Shown here: positions 44,473-56,450 of the stretch, in pieces
Numbering within the stretch: the stretch's first letter is position 1
How the letters are laid out: every line of letters begins with the position of its first letter
NCBI RefSeq assembly: GCF_041956535.1
Contig: NW_027192192.1
Coordinates: forward strand, 561,796 to 625,795
Length of the DNA: 64,000 bases
Direction of reading: 5' to 3'
From: Calcarisporiella thermophila CBS 279.70
Lineage: Eukaryota > Calcarisporiellomycota
Position numbers and translations under genes: made by a program
Notes under the pieces: generated by a model
What the model was told of the DNA's origin: nothing
Database searches by the model: none
Seen by the model: the letters and a program-made list of their open reading frames with translations, nothing else

Positions 44473-45185
44473 ATCTAATTTGTTTCGAAAGGGCTAGACT
44501 AATAGTATATATATATACATATATATATTCAATATTTTTATATACTTTCACCATCATTACCACTGTCACAATCATGAGTTTTTTTCGGCAGAAAAGAAAA
44601 TAGTTTGCTTGGTTTCCTTGTTTTTTGCTTTACCATATTTTTCCTCTCTATATATAAAATATATTCTATATATACATATATATGTGCGTGTGTATACATT
44701 CGCATACCTCGCTACGAAACTGATCTGTGCCTTCTTATGTGTTGTGGATTTACTCGCTAGTATGTGGGGTTTTCTCTTGTAAATATACATTGGCATACCT
44801 ATTTAGATGTGTACGCATATTCACATAGACACAATAGACACTTTCTCCCACATACACAGCCCAGGGCCCTCTTTCCATCCCCCCAGTGATGCGCAGCTGG
44901 CTCTTCCTCTTGCTTAAGAAGGAGCGGATATTCTATGCTCTTTTTGTGGGAGATTAAAGTTTTCCACGATGGTTACGGTAAAACTTGTCAATTCGATAAA
45001 CGCAATAGCAAATAGAAATGCCATGCCGAAATTAAAAAAATTGTAGATCCGGGTGCACGTGATACTTCCTTTATTAACCCAAATCATATAAATATGAACG
45101 CGCCACTAGCACCTTTCTCCTGACTGATGCAATGAAAGAGTGTTAGGGCGGTTCATTGCCTGATAATCTTTTCGTGCGCTAATTC
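44473..45185. other. Intergenic with (TA)n tracts
   Basis: Interrupted TA repeats lie at 44505-44529 and near 44645-44690, where they merge into a GTGTGT stretch. The promoter of SHO1 is at the right end. No gene was seen. Confidence 0.5.
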
Positions 45186-46058
45186 ATGATGATTCACCCC
45201 GAATATATCCTCGGTAATGTATTTCTCCTCTTCACGCTTTTTGTCGATTTCGTCGGCTGGGTCGTCCTCTTTGGCTCGGCATGCGCCATCCGCGATGCCT
45301 CATTGCTATGGTGGTGCGCCGTGTTCGAGCTCGTGCTTCTGCTGGCAATTCTAGGGTTGGCGCTGGTGGGCGGCCTATGGAATTATCACCTGGCGGTAAA
45401 GTTTACTGAATCTTTCTGTGGAGAGTACGCGCTCTGAGTATCGAATTCTCATCTGATTTATTTGCCGATAGATTGTTGGCTTCCTGACCTATAGTATTGT
45501 CCTATTAACCATCCTGGCCCAAGATTTTGCATTTAGCAGCTCCTCCCCTGGCCAAGCGGCTGCTGGAGGCATCATCATTCTACTCTTAGTCCAGGTGAGG
45601 CTCATTTTTTCGTCATACTAAGGCTATCCATCTAACATCGCTGGTGTGTTTTTCTCAAGTTTACCTGGCTAGTGGCATTTGGCTCGGCAGAGAACACCTT
45701 CTTCTCGCAGAATGTGAGTGGTCTATACCGTAATGTCACCGCAAATCCCAAATTCGCCACTGCCCATCCGGGCTCTAATCTACCCACCACTGCTGAAGTA
45801 CCAGTGGAGATCAATGCCACCGAGGGAGGGCCAATGGGCGGCGCTCGCCCCGCAAGCACAATCCAGCCCGATGCCTCCTACATTTACCGTGCCAAGGCCC
45901 TCTACAATTATTCTGCCAATCCCGAGGATCCAAATGAGATTAGCTTCGAGAAGGATGAAATTTTGGATATCGCCTCGACACAAGGCAAATGGTGGCAGGC
46001 AAAACGCAGCGATGGTTCGGTCGGGATTGTGCCCAGCAATTACTTACAACTTGTTTGA
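45186..46058 (+). CDS. SHO1: Sho1-type osmosensor with C-terminal SH3 domain
   Basis: Three exons. The start has two adjacent ATGs (45186 and 45189). Four transmembrane helices are visible: NVFLLFTLFVDFVGWVVLFG, WWCAVFELVLLLAILGLALV, IVGFLTYSIVLLTILAQ with a following loop, and IIILLLVQ-FTWLVAF. A cytosolic linker follows, then a full SH3 domain from AKALYNYSANPEDPNEISF to GIVPSNYLQLV with the ALYxY and Trp-Trp (KWWQA) signatures. Sho1 senses osmotic or surface signals and feeds the Ste11-Pbs2-Hog1 cascade through its SH3 domain. The order 4TM plus SH3 and the length of about 240 residues are as expected. Confidence 0.93.
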
Positions 46059-46567
46059 AATAATGCAGATTCTCCTCCGCGTTTTTAATGTTATTTGCTT
46101 CTAATTAACGTATATACTGTCATTTTCCTCGGTATTCATTAGGATTATATGTGAATTTCTTTCCTCCCTTTCCTCCCATTTTATAATGTTGCATACATAC
46201 CTACTTGCACTCCCACTTATGAATTAATAGTCCACTATGCAATAAAACCTTTTATCAATGCCGAACTCTCTTCCTTCGTCCTAGGGAGATGTCTCTTGGG
46301 ATCTTCACCCCAAAGCGAGGGCGATATACACAAACGCATTGTATGAATGCTATTTGAGCACTCGGATCAGGATTTCTCGCGACTTCCTAATAACAATTTC
46401 TTATTTGTATACAGCAGAATTCACATACACAATATAACAGCACATCCAAAGAGTCTATGATTAAATTACTATGTATTCTTGATGGATGAGGGCCAATGGT
46501 GAAATACTGATGAGTAGGTAATGATGCCATGGATATGGTTCGGATAAAATGAAGTGGGATAGGGCGC
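46059..46567. other. Convergent intergenic
   Basis: T-rich 3' flanks of SHO1 and the oxygenase gene, with an AATAAA near 46240. No gene was seen. Confidence 0.5.
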
Positions 46568-47853
46568 TTACAGCTCCAGAGTGAAGTTGTTCATCACTTT
46601 CCGAAGCAAGTGCTCTCCATATACCACTGCGTCATACTTCCTCTCTTTATCCCCAATACATTTGGCAATCGGTTCAACCCGTGCGTGGAAATTGGGCTCG
46701 AAGAAAAAGGGCACCGACACTCGATAGCACTGACCACGATGGATCACTCGATGCAGGGTTGACTGATAGAGATCATTGGTCCAAACGTTAAGCATATCGC
46801 CGATATTGACGACATAGGCTCCCGGCACGGGATTAGCTTGAATCCAATCCCCTTGTTTGGTGCGAACTTGAAGGGCGCCCGGGGTAGAGTCTTGGAGTAG
46901 TAGCGTAAGACAGCCATAGTCTATGCATTTGTGGGGTAACAAATTAGAAGAGATCAGCATGGAAGAAAAACTTTGGTTAGGGCTATCTCTTGGCGAAAAG
47001 AGCAGTGATAAAATGAAAGCCCAAGGGTTGGCAGAGATTTAGGATATGAGGGAAAAGTGGGTGCGAGAACAAACAGGGGAACTTGGTATTCACGTACCAG
47101 TATGCTCGCCACAGCTCACTCCGACATCTCTGTCGTTGGCATCCTGAAGAGGCGGATACCCAATGGCGCGCATCACCCAAAAGCTCTTATCGACACAGCT
47201 GTCAAAAAAGGTTTCCTCCAAACCTAGTCCCAACGCAATAGCGCGCATTACCACTGCGCCCAGAGCCAACATTCGCTCAATATATACCTCGAAGGTGGGG
47301 CGAAACGAGGCCGGCTGGGTGGGCCATAGATTGGCGCCACGAATAGGGAGACCCTTCTTTACAAGAACATGATCCGGTTCCACAGGGCGGTACAGATCAA
47401 TTCCCTAATAACATCGATGATTGAGTGAAGTATTAAGGAGATATGAAGAGAAACAGAATAAAAAGACCAGCATTACCTCATGGTAGTCTTTGCGCCCTTT
47501 TGTGATATTCTGTCCAAGTTTTTGGTAGCCTCTAGGAGATACATTCAAGCATGGATATCTTCACGATTCTAATTCTCCACATGCTTCGAAGCAAAGTATA
47601 GTTACCTGGCATTGTCATTCTTTTCGATTCCAATCGCCAACTTTTCTTCCTCTGGCCGTTCAAAAAACTCTCTTGCAACTTTTAAAACTTCTTCGTTAAG
47701 CTCCGTGGGCACTCCATGACCTACGAGGTAGAAGAAGCCCACATCACGACATGCAGTATGAATGGCTTCTGCGCATGAACGTTTCTCAGCGGGATCAGAA
47801 GAGGATGAGACGAATGGAGAAATGTCAATTATTGGCAGGGAGTACTGGGTCAT
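46568..47853 (-). CDS. 2-oxoglutarate/Fe(II)-dependent dioxygenase, IPNS-like
   Basis: About four exons. The start is placed at the Met of MTQYSLPIIDIS, because the family usually begins right there; an open frame of 28 codons lies upstream without support. The N-terminal DIOX_N domain reads SLPIIDISPF...GFFYLVGHGVP. A conserved middle segment (GYQKLGQNITKGRKDYHEGID) and the jelly-roll core follow. The iron ligands are in HTDYGCLTLLLQD (His, Asp) and STLHRV (His). The 2OG-binding Arg-x-Ser is in YRVSVPFFF. These proteins are related to isopenicillin N synthase and gibberellin oxidases, but the substrate is not predictable. It is tandem with the Srk1-like kinase on the minus strand. Confidence 0.9.
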
Positions 47854-48372
47854 CGACTTTGCACTATTCTGTTGGCTATTGTTAAAGAAGAGTGGCGGAA
47901 AAGTGGAAACGTGAGGGCAGGTGTGCCCTGACCCCACAAACTCTCTAGCTAAAACCGCTTGTGAAAAAATGTCTAGTCACAGGAAAAGCTTTGAATGATC
48001 AAAATCGATTCTACATCAAGAGACTGGGAAATAGAGTTTCGGCCTGCAAAACAGAAGTGACAGCATGAGAGCCTAATTCAGCCGAAGAATGCCAAGTGCA
48101 ACCTTTTTTCTTCTTCCTCCATCCTAACAAAGAAAGAATCAAATTATATTGTACAGCATTGGAAGAAATATGAAGAGTGAAAGAGCAAAATACAAAATGG
48201 ATGAGCTAGATTAACTTAGGGGCGAGAAAGATATCCCTAGCGGAATATCTTTAAATAGAACACGAAGGGATAAAAAAAAAATAAAAAGCAGATATATCCA
48301 TAAGAAAAGCATCAAAAGACACACTTCTAGTGTTTATCGGAAGGTGGAGAAAAAGCAGGAGAAAAAAACATT
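47854..48372. other. Intergenic
   Basis: Oxygenase promoter and the A-rich 3' flank of the kinase gene (plus strand view). No gene was seen. Confidence 0.5.
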
Positions 48373-50282
48373 CTAAACTTTGATTTCGCTTATCCCGTCC
48401 TTCTGTTTTCTTCTCTCCAGCAAAGTGGCCCGCTCCATACTCAGCTCAAATCTTCTCAAATCATGCTTGGTTACTACCCCAGCAAAAGCTGCCGCCATTG
48501 CGGCACTGTGGGTCCCACCGACGACAGGCGCAGTCCTACACGAGGATGGGGAGCCCGAAGTTGGACACGGGTGGCCTGAGAGAGGCATCGTGTGCAGGGG
48601 AGAGCACGTGCCGAGGTGGAGCAGCTTCATCTCCTCTCGAATCTGCGAGAAGTCCTTTCTCCTTGCAGCGCTACTCTCGTTGCTCGAGATCTCTTCCTCA
48701 GTCTCTTCTTCACTCGTTTCTACGCTGGTTTCCGTCTCCTCGTCCGCCTCTTTTATATCGAAGTAATGATTCCCACCCATTTTAAAACACCGTCGTGGCG
48801 TCGAGGCGCTTGTGGTGGATATGGAATTGCCACCCGTGGTCTGCGCTATGTCATCCTCGTGGCGCTGCACAGCATAGGACACGTCGATGATTTCCTTCAT
48901 AACCGCAATTCCGGGGGAGGCAAGGTCCCTTCTCGCAGTGGAATGCTGAGCTAGAGCCACGGGGGGAGAGAGAGCCTCTGCCTTTATCCATGGATGTCTG
49001 CAAGAAGAGGTGATGGTGAGAAAGAGTTTAGGGCCCCAGGGCCATGCGACGACACTTACTCAAAGAACTGGTCGATCGTGTATCGCTGCCGCGGATCCAC
49101 GCATAGCAAACGTCGGATCAGGTCCTTTGCACTCTCGGATATCGGATCCCACCATGGGCTCAAAAAGACGAACTTTCCTCGCGCTACTTTATGGGTCAAT
49201 GCGCACACATCTTCGCCCTCGTCGTAGAACGGCGGGAACCCGCAAAGCATTGTGTACAATACACACCCAAGTGCCCACATGTCCACGCTCTTGCTATAGC
49301 GCTCGTCACGCACGATTTCGGGGGCAGTGTAGCCAAGAGTGCCACAAGGGGTTCGTGTGGAACCCTCCCAGACCACTTTAGAAAGTCCAAAATCCGCGAT
49401 CTTGACTCGCCCTACTCCCCCTCCCCCGATTCCAGGTTGAAAGAGGCCCTCGGGCTGCTTATCCTCGTCGTCATGGGGGAACGACGGGGGCGGTTCATCA
49501 GACGGAATAAAAGGAATAGGCTCAAAGAGCAGGTTCTCTGGCTTGATATCCCTACAGAAACCAGCCCTTGTTAATACAGCTCCAGGAGAGTTGATTAAAC
49601 AGTTCAAAATATATACCGGTGTGCTACTCCCTTCTCTTTATGTAGGTATTTTATCCCCTCTGCCACCTGCACAATACAATGCCGAGCCAAATCTTCTGAA
49701 AAATAAGTAAGATCTACAATGCGCTGGAACAATTCCCCTCCCGGAAGGAGCTCCAGAATTAAATAGTAGTAATCGCGGGTCTCAATAAAACCATAGAGCT
49801 CAACAATGGATGGATGATGGAGGCCCCGCATAATCTGAACTTCCTTTTTTACATTTGCCCTCTATAATAAAAAAATAAATCAAATATGCATTACTATCAC
49901 AGAGTAGAACTAGAGATCAAAAAGGCCATACCTGTGAATTATTCAGCTCATATTTTCTCACAATTTTCACTGCACATAACTCTCCCTTCTGTGTGTCAAG
50001 AGCCTTGTACACTCGTGAAAATGCGCCCCTGTAATTTCTAGAATTAGACAAGGCTGCCAGTGACGCCTTCAAAATGATCACTTACTCTCCCATGCGCTCT
50101 AATAGCTGATAACGCTCCAACCCTGGATAATGCCTGGCACGCCTTGCTGCCATTACCTTTTCATTATGGCTGGCGGAGGTGGCCGTTGTTGAGTAAGATG
50201 AGATGGGATGAGAGGAAGTGGCGGCGGAGGTGGGTGAAGAGTTGAATTGAAAAAGTGATTTAATGTGGTCAATGACAGGCAT
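48373..50282 (-). CDS. Srk1/Rck2-type MAPK-activated protein kinase
   Basis: About six exons. The start is the Met of MPVIDHIKSLF, after a leader without support. The N-terminus is Ser/Thr-rich and the kinase domain begins ERYQLLERMGEGAFSRVYKA. It has HHPSIVELYGFIET, LILELLPGGELFQRI, GVAHRDIKPENLLFEPIPF, KIADFGLSK and the PCGTLGYTAPEI activation loop. The insert FIPSDEPPPSFPHDDEDKQP between the catalytic loop and DFG is long. A GLGGGG-like stretch follows. The LLFEPIPFIPSD context and the insert are those of Srk1/Rck1/Rck2 kinases, targets of the Hog1/Sty1 stress MAPK. The tail is acidic and ends in a basic MAPK-docking-like segment (LLERRKQKDGISEIKV). Confidence 0.9.
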
Positions 50283-50851
50283 TATTCCTGTAGAGAAGCA
50301 AAAAATAATAAAATACAGCGATGGATGGGGAAAACTGACAAAACGAAAATATGAGGTCAAAATAAAACAGAGTGCGCAAGAAGGTGCAAAGTGTTAGGCC
50401 ATTATGAGCATAGAGCACAAGGCAAGAGGAATAAAAAAAGAACTTGGGAAAAGCCGTTAAGCTACATTGGGTTTGGGGGTATATTGACCTGACATCATTC
50501 GCAATGGGAATTTCAAACCCAGCTCTGTGTGCAACTTCAGTAACAAGGGCGATAACTCTATCAAAATTAAGCCGTAGCCTTCCTCAATTGGTGTCCGTAT
50601 TAATTGGAAACATTCTGAAATATGGAGAGCTGGAGAGGAGGGGGGAACAGTAGGGAGCAGGGGAATTCTCCAGCGCTCCAGTTTTTGGGAGAGTGCACAC
50701 TTGTCCCCCTCTGAACACCCTCGCTTTGTGAGATAATTCGCGCAGTCACACTATTTGCGAAATGCCTTTCAGAATATTGAAGATTCCATCTGATTCTCTA
50801 GGCCTAACTAAGCCAATTCAAAGAATACAATTTTCATTAATTCATCAGGAA
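50283..50851. other. Divergent promoter of the kinase and CCDC43
   Basis: No clear gene. A frame before 50852 is open without a family match. The CCDC43 start is placed downstream by homology pattern. Confidence 0.45.
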
Positions 50852-51715
50852 ATGGTGCTCGAGGACTCGATTGGTTCGAGCCTCCAATCGCTGGAAATCG
50901 ATGATGACGGGGCCATCGCACAATATTTGGCAGGGATAATGGGAAGCGATGATATGACGGATGAAGAGAAACGTGAAGTCATAACGGAGTACCTGGGTTC
51001 TGTAACAGTGAGTATAGCCTCCGGCAAAAATATTAATACTAATTTCACAAAAAAAAAAATAATGTAAAAGCGCAAATGCTCATGTAAAGAATGAGGAAAT
51101 CTAGGAGGCTCCACTGGATGATTTTTTGGATAAAATTTTCATTGCCTATACCGAAGAACATGAATTATTGAAGAGAAAAGAGGAAGAAGAGAAGGCGCGT
51201 ATTGCAGCTGAGGCGAAAGGTAAAGGGACAGTTTGATCCCGAGCATTCACTTTATATAAATGATCTCATCCTTATCTTTTATCTCTTCTCACTTTCTGTC
51301 ATCGTTTTGTTTTTATTTTTCAGAGCGTGAACTTTCTGCCCTGAAATCCGATGCTGCGCTTTCTACTCATGACGACGGCAATCACCGCCTCCAACCTAGA
51401 CAATTATCCGCTGATGAACGTCGAGAGCGGCAGCGTATTCTACAACGATATCAATACGATGCGTCTCATATTGCCCAGAATGACGAAGGAGAGGACGAAA
51501 TAGTTTGGGTAGAGCGTGCAGAGAATGCTGAAGGAGGGTTAACGGCAAATAAGAATGCGGATATCGTGAAGGAAAAAGAAAGAGAGAGGAGAGAAAAAAT
51601 GCGAAAAGAAAATGAGGAAGAGAAAGAGCGAATACGGCGACAACAGGAAAAAGAGAAGCGTGAAAAGGAAAAAGAGAAAAGACGAACTCAAAAGAGGGAG
51701 AAACGGCGGCTGTAA
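50852..51715 (+). CDS. CCDC43-like coiled-coil protein
   Basis: Three exons join in frame: 50852-51007, 51105-51219 and 51324-51715. The protein is about 220 residues. The N-terminal part reads SSLQSLEIDDDGAIAQYLAG, then IMGSDDMTDEEKREVITEYL and DDFLDKIFIAYTE. This is the small helical domain of CCDC43. An Arg/Glu-rich middle includes LSADERRERQRILQRYQYDA and EIVWVERAEN. The end is a long Lys/Arg/Glu coiled coil. The Met at 50852 is used because CCDC43 begins directly with this helix; a 30-codon open extension upstream has no match. The function is poorly known. Confidence 0.8.
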
Positions 51716-51958
51716 ATATCAAGAAAATATTTTAACTATTAACAATATCATAATATAGGGAAGATGGTTTCCATTTTTTTAACTTTTAGATGATTTGCCC
51801 TATAGGCCATTTAACGTGCTTTCCATTGAAAAAGACTGCTTAGATATTAAAACCGAAAATTCTCCAAAAATTTACGATGCAGTTTCACAAATAGACTTTG
51901 GTAACTTGGATTATATTATTAGATCCTAGTGTAAAGTACTACACATTATCCAACAAGA

Positions 51959-52920
51959 ATGAAGGATGCAAACGAAAGAAGGAATCGAGTTCTCATCATA
52001 GGCATTGGGTAAGTTGGTGACAGGATGCTTAGGACACCCGTATTTTGTGTAATTTCATTGACTCACACTTTTTCCTTGGTAGGGGACCTTCTTGCGGTGG
52101 AAAAACGGTATTTTTATATTTACTTATAGATATGTGTGCAATTCCTAATTCCTTCTTTCTAGACATTCGCAAGATGTCTCAAATCTATTCTTCCCGGTTC
52201 TCCAAATATCCTTCACCAAGATGATTTTTACAAGGTTGCATTCCAATTCATACATCTATTCCACTCAAGCTTTTATTCATTTCTCTAACACAAGTTTTAT
52301 TGTTCCCCCCCCCCCCCACCTCCAACAATTAGACGGATTCAAATATACCTATTGATCCCCGCACCGGTTATCAGAATTGGGATTGTCCTGATGCCTACGA
52401 TATGCAGCAGCTCATTGCTACTTTAAAGAGAGTACGGGAGGGTGAGGTGCCTGTATCCAGGAATTCCTCCGTTACCGATGAAGAAGCTATCGAAAGAGTG
52501 GTTCGTAACCCAAATATACTTGGGCTAAAAGAGCTAAAGGATATGATGCTTTGTTGCGAACGTGAAGGGTGGAAGTTTATACTCGTCGAAGGCATCCTCC
52601 TCTACTCAAATCCGGAATTAACCCAAGAGTTTGACGTGAAGTTCTTCATTTCTGCTAGCTACGATGTTCTTAAACATAGACGATCCTCACGTAAGGGCTA
52701 CACTACTCTTGAAGGCTTCTGGGAGGATCCACCCAACTATTTTGACGACTTGGTGTGGCCGGAATATGTTAAATGGAATAGTAATTTACTGGAAGGAACG
52801 AAAGCACCAGATGGGATATGGAAGGTGGATTCAGGAGAGTGTGACATAGAGACTTCTATTCAGGAAGGATTACGCGTAATTCTGGGAGAAATAATAGAGA
52901 AGTCGCAGCTGTCTAGCTGA
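51959..52920 (+). CDS. NRK1: Nicotinamide riboside kinase
   Basis: Four exons join in frame, the second only 25 bases long (52083-52107). The start MKDANERRNRVLIIGIG leads into the P-loop GGPSCGGKT. Then come HQDDFYK, DSNIPIDPRTGYQNWDCPDA and KFILVEGILLYSNPEL. Near the end are DDPPNY-like motifs (WEDPPNYFDDLVWPEYVK). This layout is the NRK family, which phosphorylates nicotinamide riboside to NMN in NAD+ salvage. The length (about 246 residues) is typical. The third intron is long, with a 13-C run (52305-52317) close to its 3' splice site. Confidence 0.9.
52305..52317 (+). repeat. Poly-C run in intron 3 of NRK1
   Basis: Thirteen consecutive C residues stand about 17 bases before the 3' splice site, in place of a normal pyrimidine tract. 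Confidence 0.85.
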
Positions 52921-53534
52921 AATATTATAGATATATCATCTTTTTCCTTTTGAGATGCCGTGCTTGATTGATATCACAAATGTTGTATTCGTAAATGCAC
53001 TTGAGAATCAAAAATCACTCTCTGGCTATACAAATGAGTTCTTTTCAAGCTATAGCAACTATCAACACTTTATTTATAAACTCTTTTGGAAAGGGACATC
53101 AATATTTGGAATACAGTGTTGGTGGAATTATATATTTACAATCACAAAGCTGTTCTGAAAATATATAAAGTGCAGCCAACACATTTGACTGTCCTCTGCT
53201 AATTCAAATTTTCTTACACGGAAAAGATTTAGCATATCTAGAACGATAAAAAGCCATGGCATTTTGCTCATACCGAGACTACACTCCTTCAGATGCATTT
53301 AAGATTTTGAACCGATATAAGTTTATAGAAACTAGGATTTTTCTAAACGGATTGAGTTCTATTTTTTCACCAGCGAAGCCGCACGCTAGTGGCTTAATGC
53401 ATATTGTCTTAACCCTTCAAAAAAGAAACCCAGCCAAAAACGAGAGGGTGAATTTTATCCTCCCAATATTTAATCAACTCTTTGGCACCCATCCATTCTT
53501 CTTCGAAACTTTTTCTGCTCATCAATCATATATA
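52921..53534. other. Intergenic
   Basis: AT-rich. The open frame from 53256 into the next gene lacks family support before the Met at 53535, so that part is treated as leader. Confidence 0.5.
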
Positions 53535-54618
53535 ATGGACGATTACCGACGCTACAGAGGTGGCTCAGGCCCACAACCTGCATCTCGTGGTGGCTACAGA
53601 GAACAAGATGATGATCTAGCCCGCCGAGAGTTATTTGGAAATCGTGGTGCTCCTGGTGGCGGCGGGTATGCACAACCACCGCCAAGAGGGGGATCTAATG
53701 GCCATTCTGCACAAGGAGGCAACTATGGCAGTCAGGCGAACTATGGGAGAGGGAGGTACGATCAAGGAGGGTATGGCGGGAATGATGGAGATGGATATGG
53801 CGGATACGGTGGAGGGTATGGCAGTGGCCAACAACAGTACGATCAAGAAGAAGAAGAAGTTAATTCGATCAAGCAACAGATCAGCAACGTCAAACAGGAT
53901 ACATTATACTCCACACGGAACGCCGTAAGAAAGCTCCAGGAGTCAGAGGAGATGGCAACCGGTACTCTCACACGACTTGGGCAACAAGGAGGTAAAGATC
54001 GATTTTCTTGATTTGTCTATGTTTGTGTGACGAAGTTCATTTCCAATGTTCAACTTCTTAGAACAGCTCTACAATGTTGAACGCAACATGGAACTGGCGC
54101 GCGTCCACGCTGACCACGCCTCAGAGAAAGCAGCTGAGCTCAAAAAATTGAACCGTAGTATCTTCGTGCCAGTGTTCAAAAATCCTTTCAAATCAAAGAA
54201 ACGTAAAGAACAGGAAATTCAACGAGTTCAAGACGAGATACGTCAGCGCCAAGAAACCGAAGAAATGCTTAGGCGTGAAGAGTATCAAACACAACGGCAT
54301 GTGGGGGGTGCTCTGCGCCGTGTTCAGGATACGCCATACAGCCAAATGGACTACCAGGGTGCGCCGGGTGGCAGATCAGCGTCTGATCGAGCACGATATC
54401 AGTTCGAGGCTGATGAAGAGGACAACCGTATTGAGGATGAAATTGATTCTAATCTTGACTATATGAGTGCAGCAACATCGCGCTTGAAGGATTTAGCGTT
54501 GTCGATGGGACAAGAAGTCGATAGACAAAACAAGCATATTGAACGAATTAATCCTAAGGTGGTGGGCGTAAATGAGAGGGTTGGCATCACTAATCATAAA
54601 ATTTCCAAGATTAAATGA
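53535..54618 (+). CDS. SEC9: Sec9/SNAP-25-type Qbc-SNARE with Gly/Tyr-rich N-terminus
   Basis: Two exons: 53535 to about 53991, then 54061-54618, joined in frame at QQGEQLYNVERNM. The N-terminal ~100 residues are Gly/Tyr/Arg/Gln-rich (YGGYGGGYGSGQQQYDQE). The first SNARE helix follows (IKQQISNVKQDTLYSTRNAV). A linker with a Lys-rich segment (NPFKSKKRKEQEIQRVQDEI) comes next. The second SNARE motif is IDSNLDYMSAATSRLKDLAL with the C-terminal layers to NHKISKIK. Two SNARE motifs without a transmembrane anchor are the SNAP-25/Sec9 plan, used in exocytic fusion at the plasma membrane. Zero-layer Gln residues are expected near the centres of both helices. The start was chosen because upstream residues do not fit the family. 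Confidence 0.88.
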
Positions 54619-56450
54619 AATCCTCCTTTGCGTTACGACATTAAAATATGTCGCTATATTTCACCATCTAAATATCTTTGGTGAACTCTTTTTCCTGTTT
54701 TATTTTGGCCTATTCTATATGCTTTATAATAGCAATGCAATACTAGAAACTAGCATCAAAACCTCTCCATTCTTTAAACTTGCCCTCGAACAAAATAAAC
54801 ATATATGTATGCAATATACTAACGTTTTGTTAATTTAATAAAGAAATTGAACTTTTAACAGAGGATTATTTGAAAATATAGTCAACGATCGCTTCACAAG
54901 AGATATGGTTTGAATTCTGTTGAATCAATAATCATTTCCGATCGATATAATTAGAGGAGAATGATCAACAAGGAGATTGGTAATTCATCAGTTTGTCAAT
55001 TACGAAAATAAATTCAGGCTAGTTTCCGAAATATACTTTATTAAAGTCTTATCACATACCACTCCAGCGAAGGTTGCCTGCTAATAGTGAGCTGTTACTT
55101 TCATCAACATTGATTGGGGTACTTGGCTATTTGAATATCTTCACATCAATCTTGGAAAACAAATTGGCGAGGGGTGTTCATAGCCTTTGAACTTGTACTG
55201 TATTCTTTTGATCGAAGGGAGTTGAAAATTAGGTCTCAGAGCAGATTCAAGCTGAGGATCAAATATTCTTAGCGATGCTAACTTAGATAAACAAATTCGG
55301 ACAGTCAACTAACCAACAGGCGGAATTACAGAGCTTTATTTTCAAAATGCGCTTCCAATTTGAACGAATTTCTATCAAAACAAGAGAATAATTATTGGGC
55401 AATACCAAGTGATTCAATTGGAGTCTATTATCCGCTGAATTCGTATAGGCTAATAGATATCTGAGGATATATAGCAAACCATCTGAGATAGCTTGGTTAT
55501 ATAAAATAAAAGGGGACGAAAAGAACTTTCTCTAAACCCTATCAGTAAGATCCACTAGCTCTCTTTTAGTCCACTGAGTAGTTCATAAAAGTTACGCCAG
55601 CTCATCTGCCTACACACTCAGTTGGATATTTGCTTCAAATGCTGACTCGAGCAAAGTGAGTCAAAGCCGAGCTGAAGTCTCTCTGAATTCTCACTTGTTA
55701 CATTATATAGAGTTATGTATACTGCTTAGCAGACGTTTTTTTAGGAATTTTCTGGGAATTAAGCTTAATCTCGGCATCAACGGAATATCAGCGTGGACAT
55801 ACATTTTCCTAATTAGCTAAAAGGTCTATCGTGTGTTAAAAGATATTTCCTAGCCATCGAGCACAATTGCGGACCTGTGCGACATTTTTTAGGATGGAGG
55901 ACTCGGATGAAGTGGATCACTTAGAGATGGTATAGATGTCACTATTAGAAGTGTAAAAATAACTTCAATAAAATTGCAAATTTCCGTCATATTCAAAACT
56001 CATTATGTGATTTGAAGGAGGATGCATGCACAGTTTCATAAACTAGAGCTTATGCGTATCATCCATATGTTGTTTCTTTGGTCATATTTCTATATTGCAA
56101 GCATGATATTAAGGATTCCAAGATCGTCTTCACAATACGGTTCTTCGTAGCGAGATTATTTATTGGTTGTTCGATCTAGTGATCTGAAAGATGTTCTCGA
56201 TTGCCGCTACGACCATGTTTTTAGTTATAATCATAGACCATCTTTTGATTATTTTTGCATTAAATCTTCACTTTCTTATAGGCATCGGTTCCACCGTGCT
56301 TGGATATCTGGAAAACTAATTACAAAAAAATGACGTGCGTTTTAGAGCTAAGCCAAAAATACCAAAATAAGGGAATCTGGATTGAGATATAACACTTGAC
56401 AGATCGTGGAGAGTAATCCAGGGTATTCCCAAGGGATACATTTGTCAATC
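54619..56450. other. Long gene-free stretch
   Basis: 1.8 kb of AT-rich sequence with no gene, repeat or RNA fold that I could support. It separates SEC9 from the Zn2Cys6 gene and probably holds the regulator's promoter. Confidence 0.5.

Noticed and set aside
53256-53534. A 93-codon N-terminal extension of the Sec9-like SNARE
   Set aside because: The extension is AT-rich, unlike the Gly-rich head. The Met at 53535 gives the expected family start, so I treat the extension as leader.
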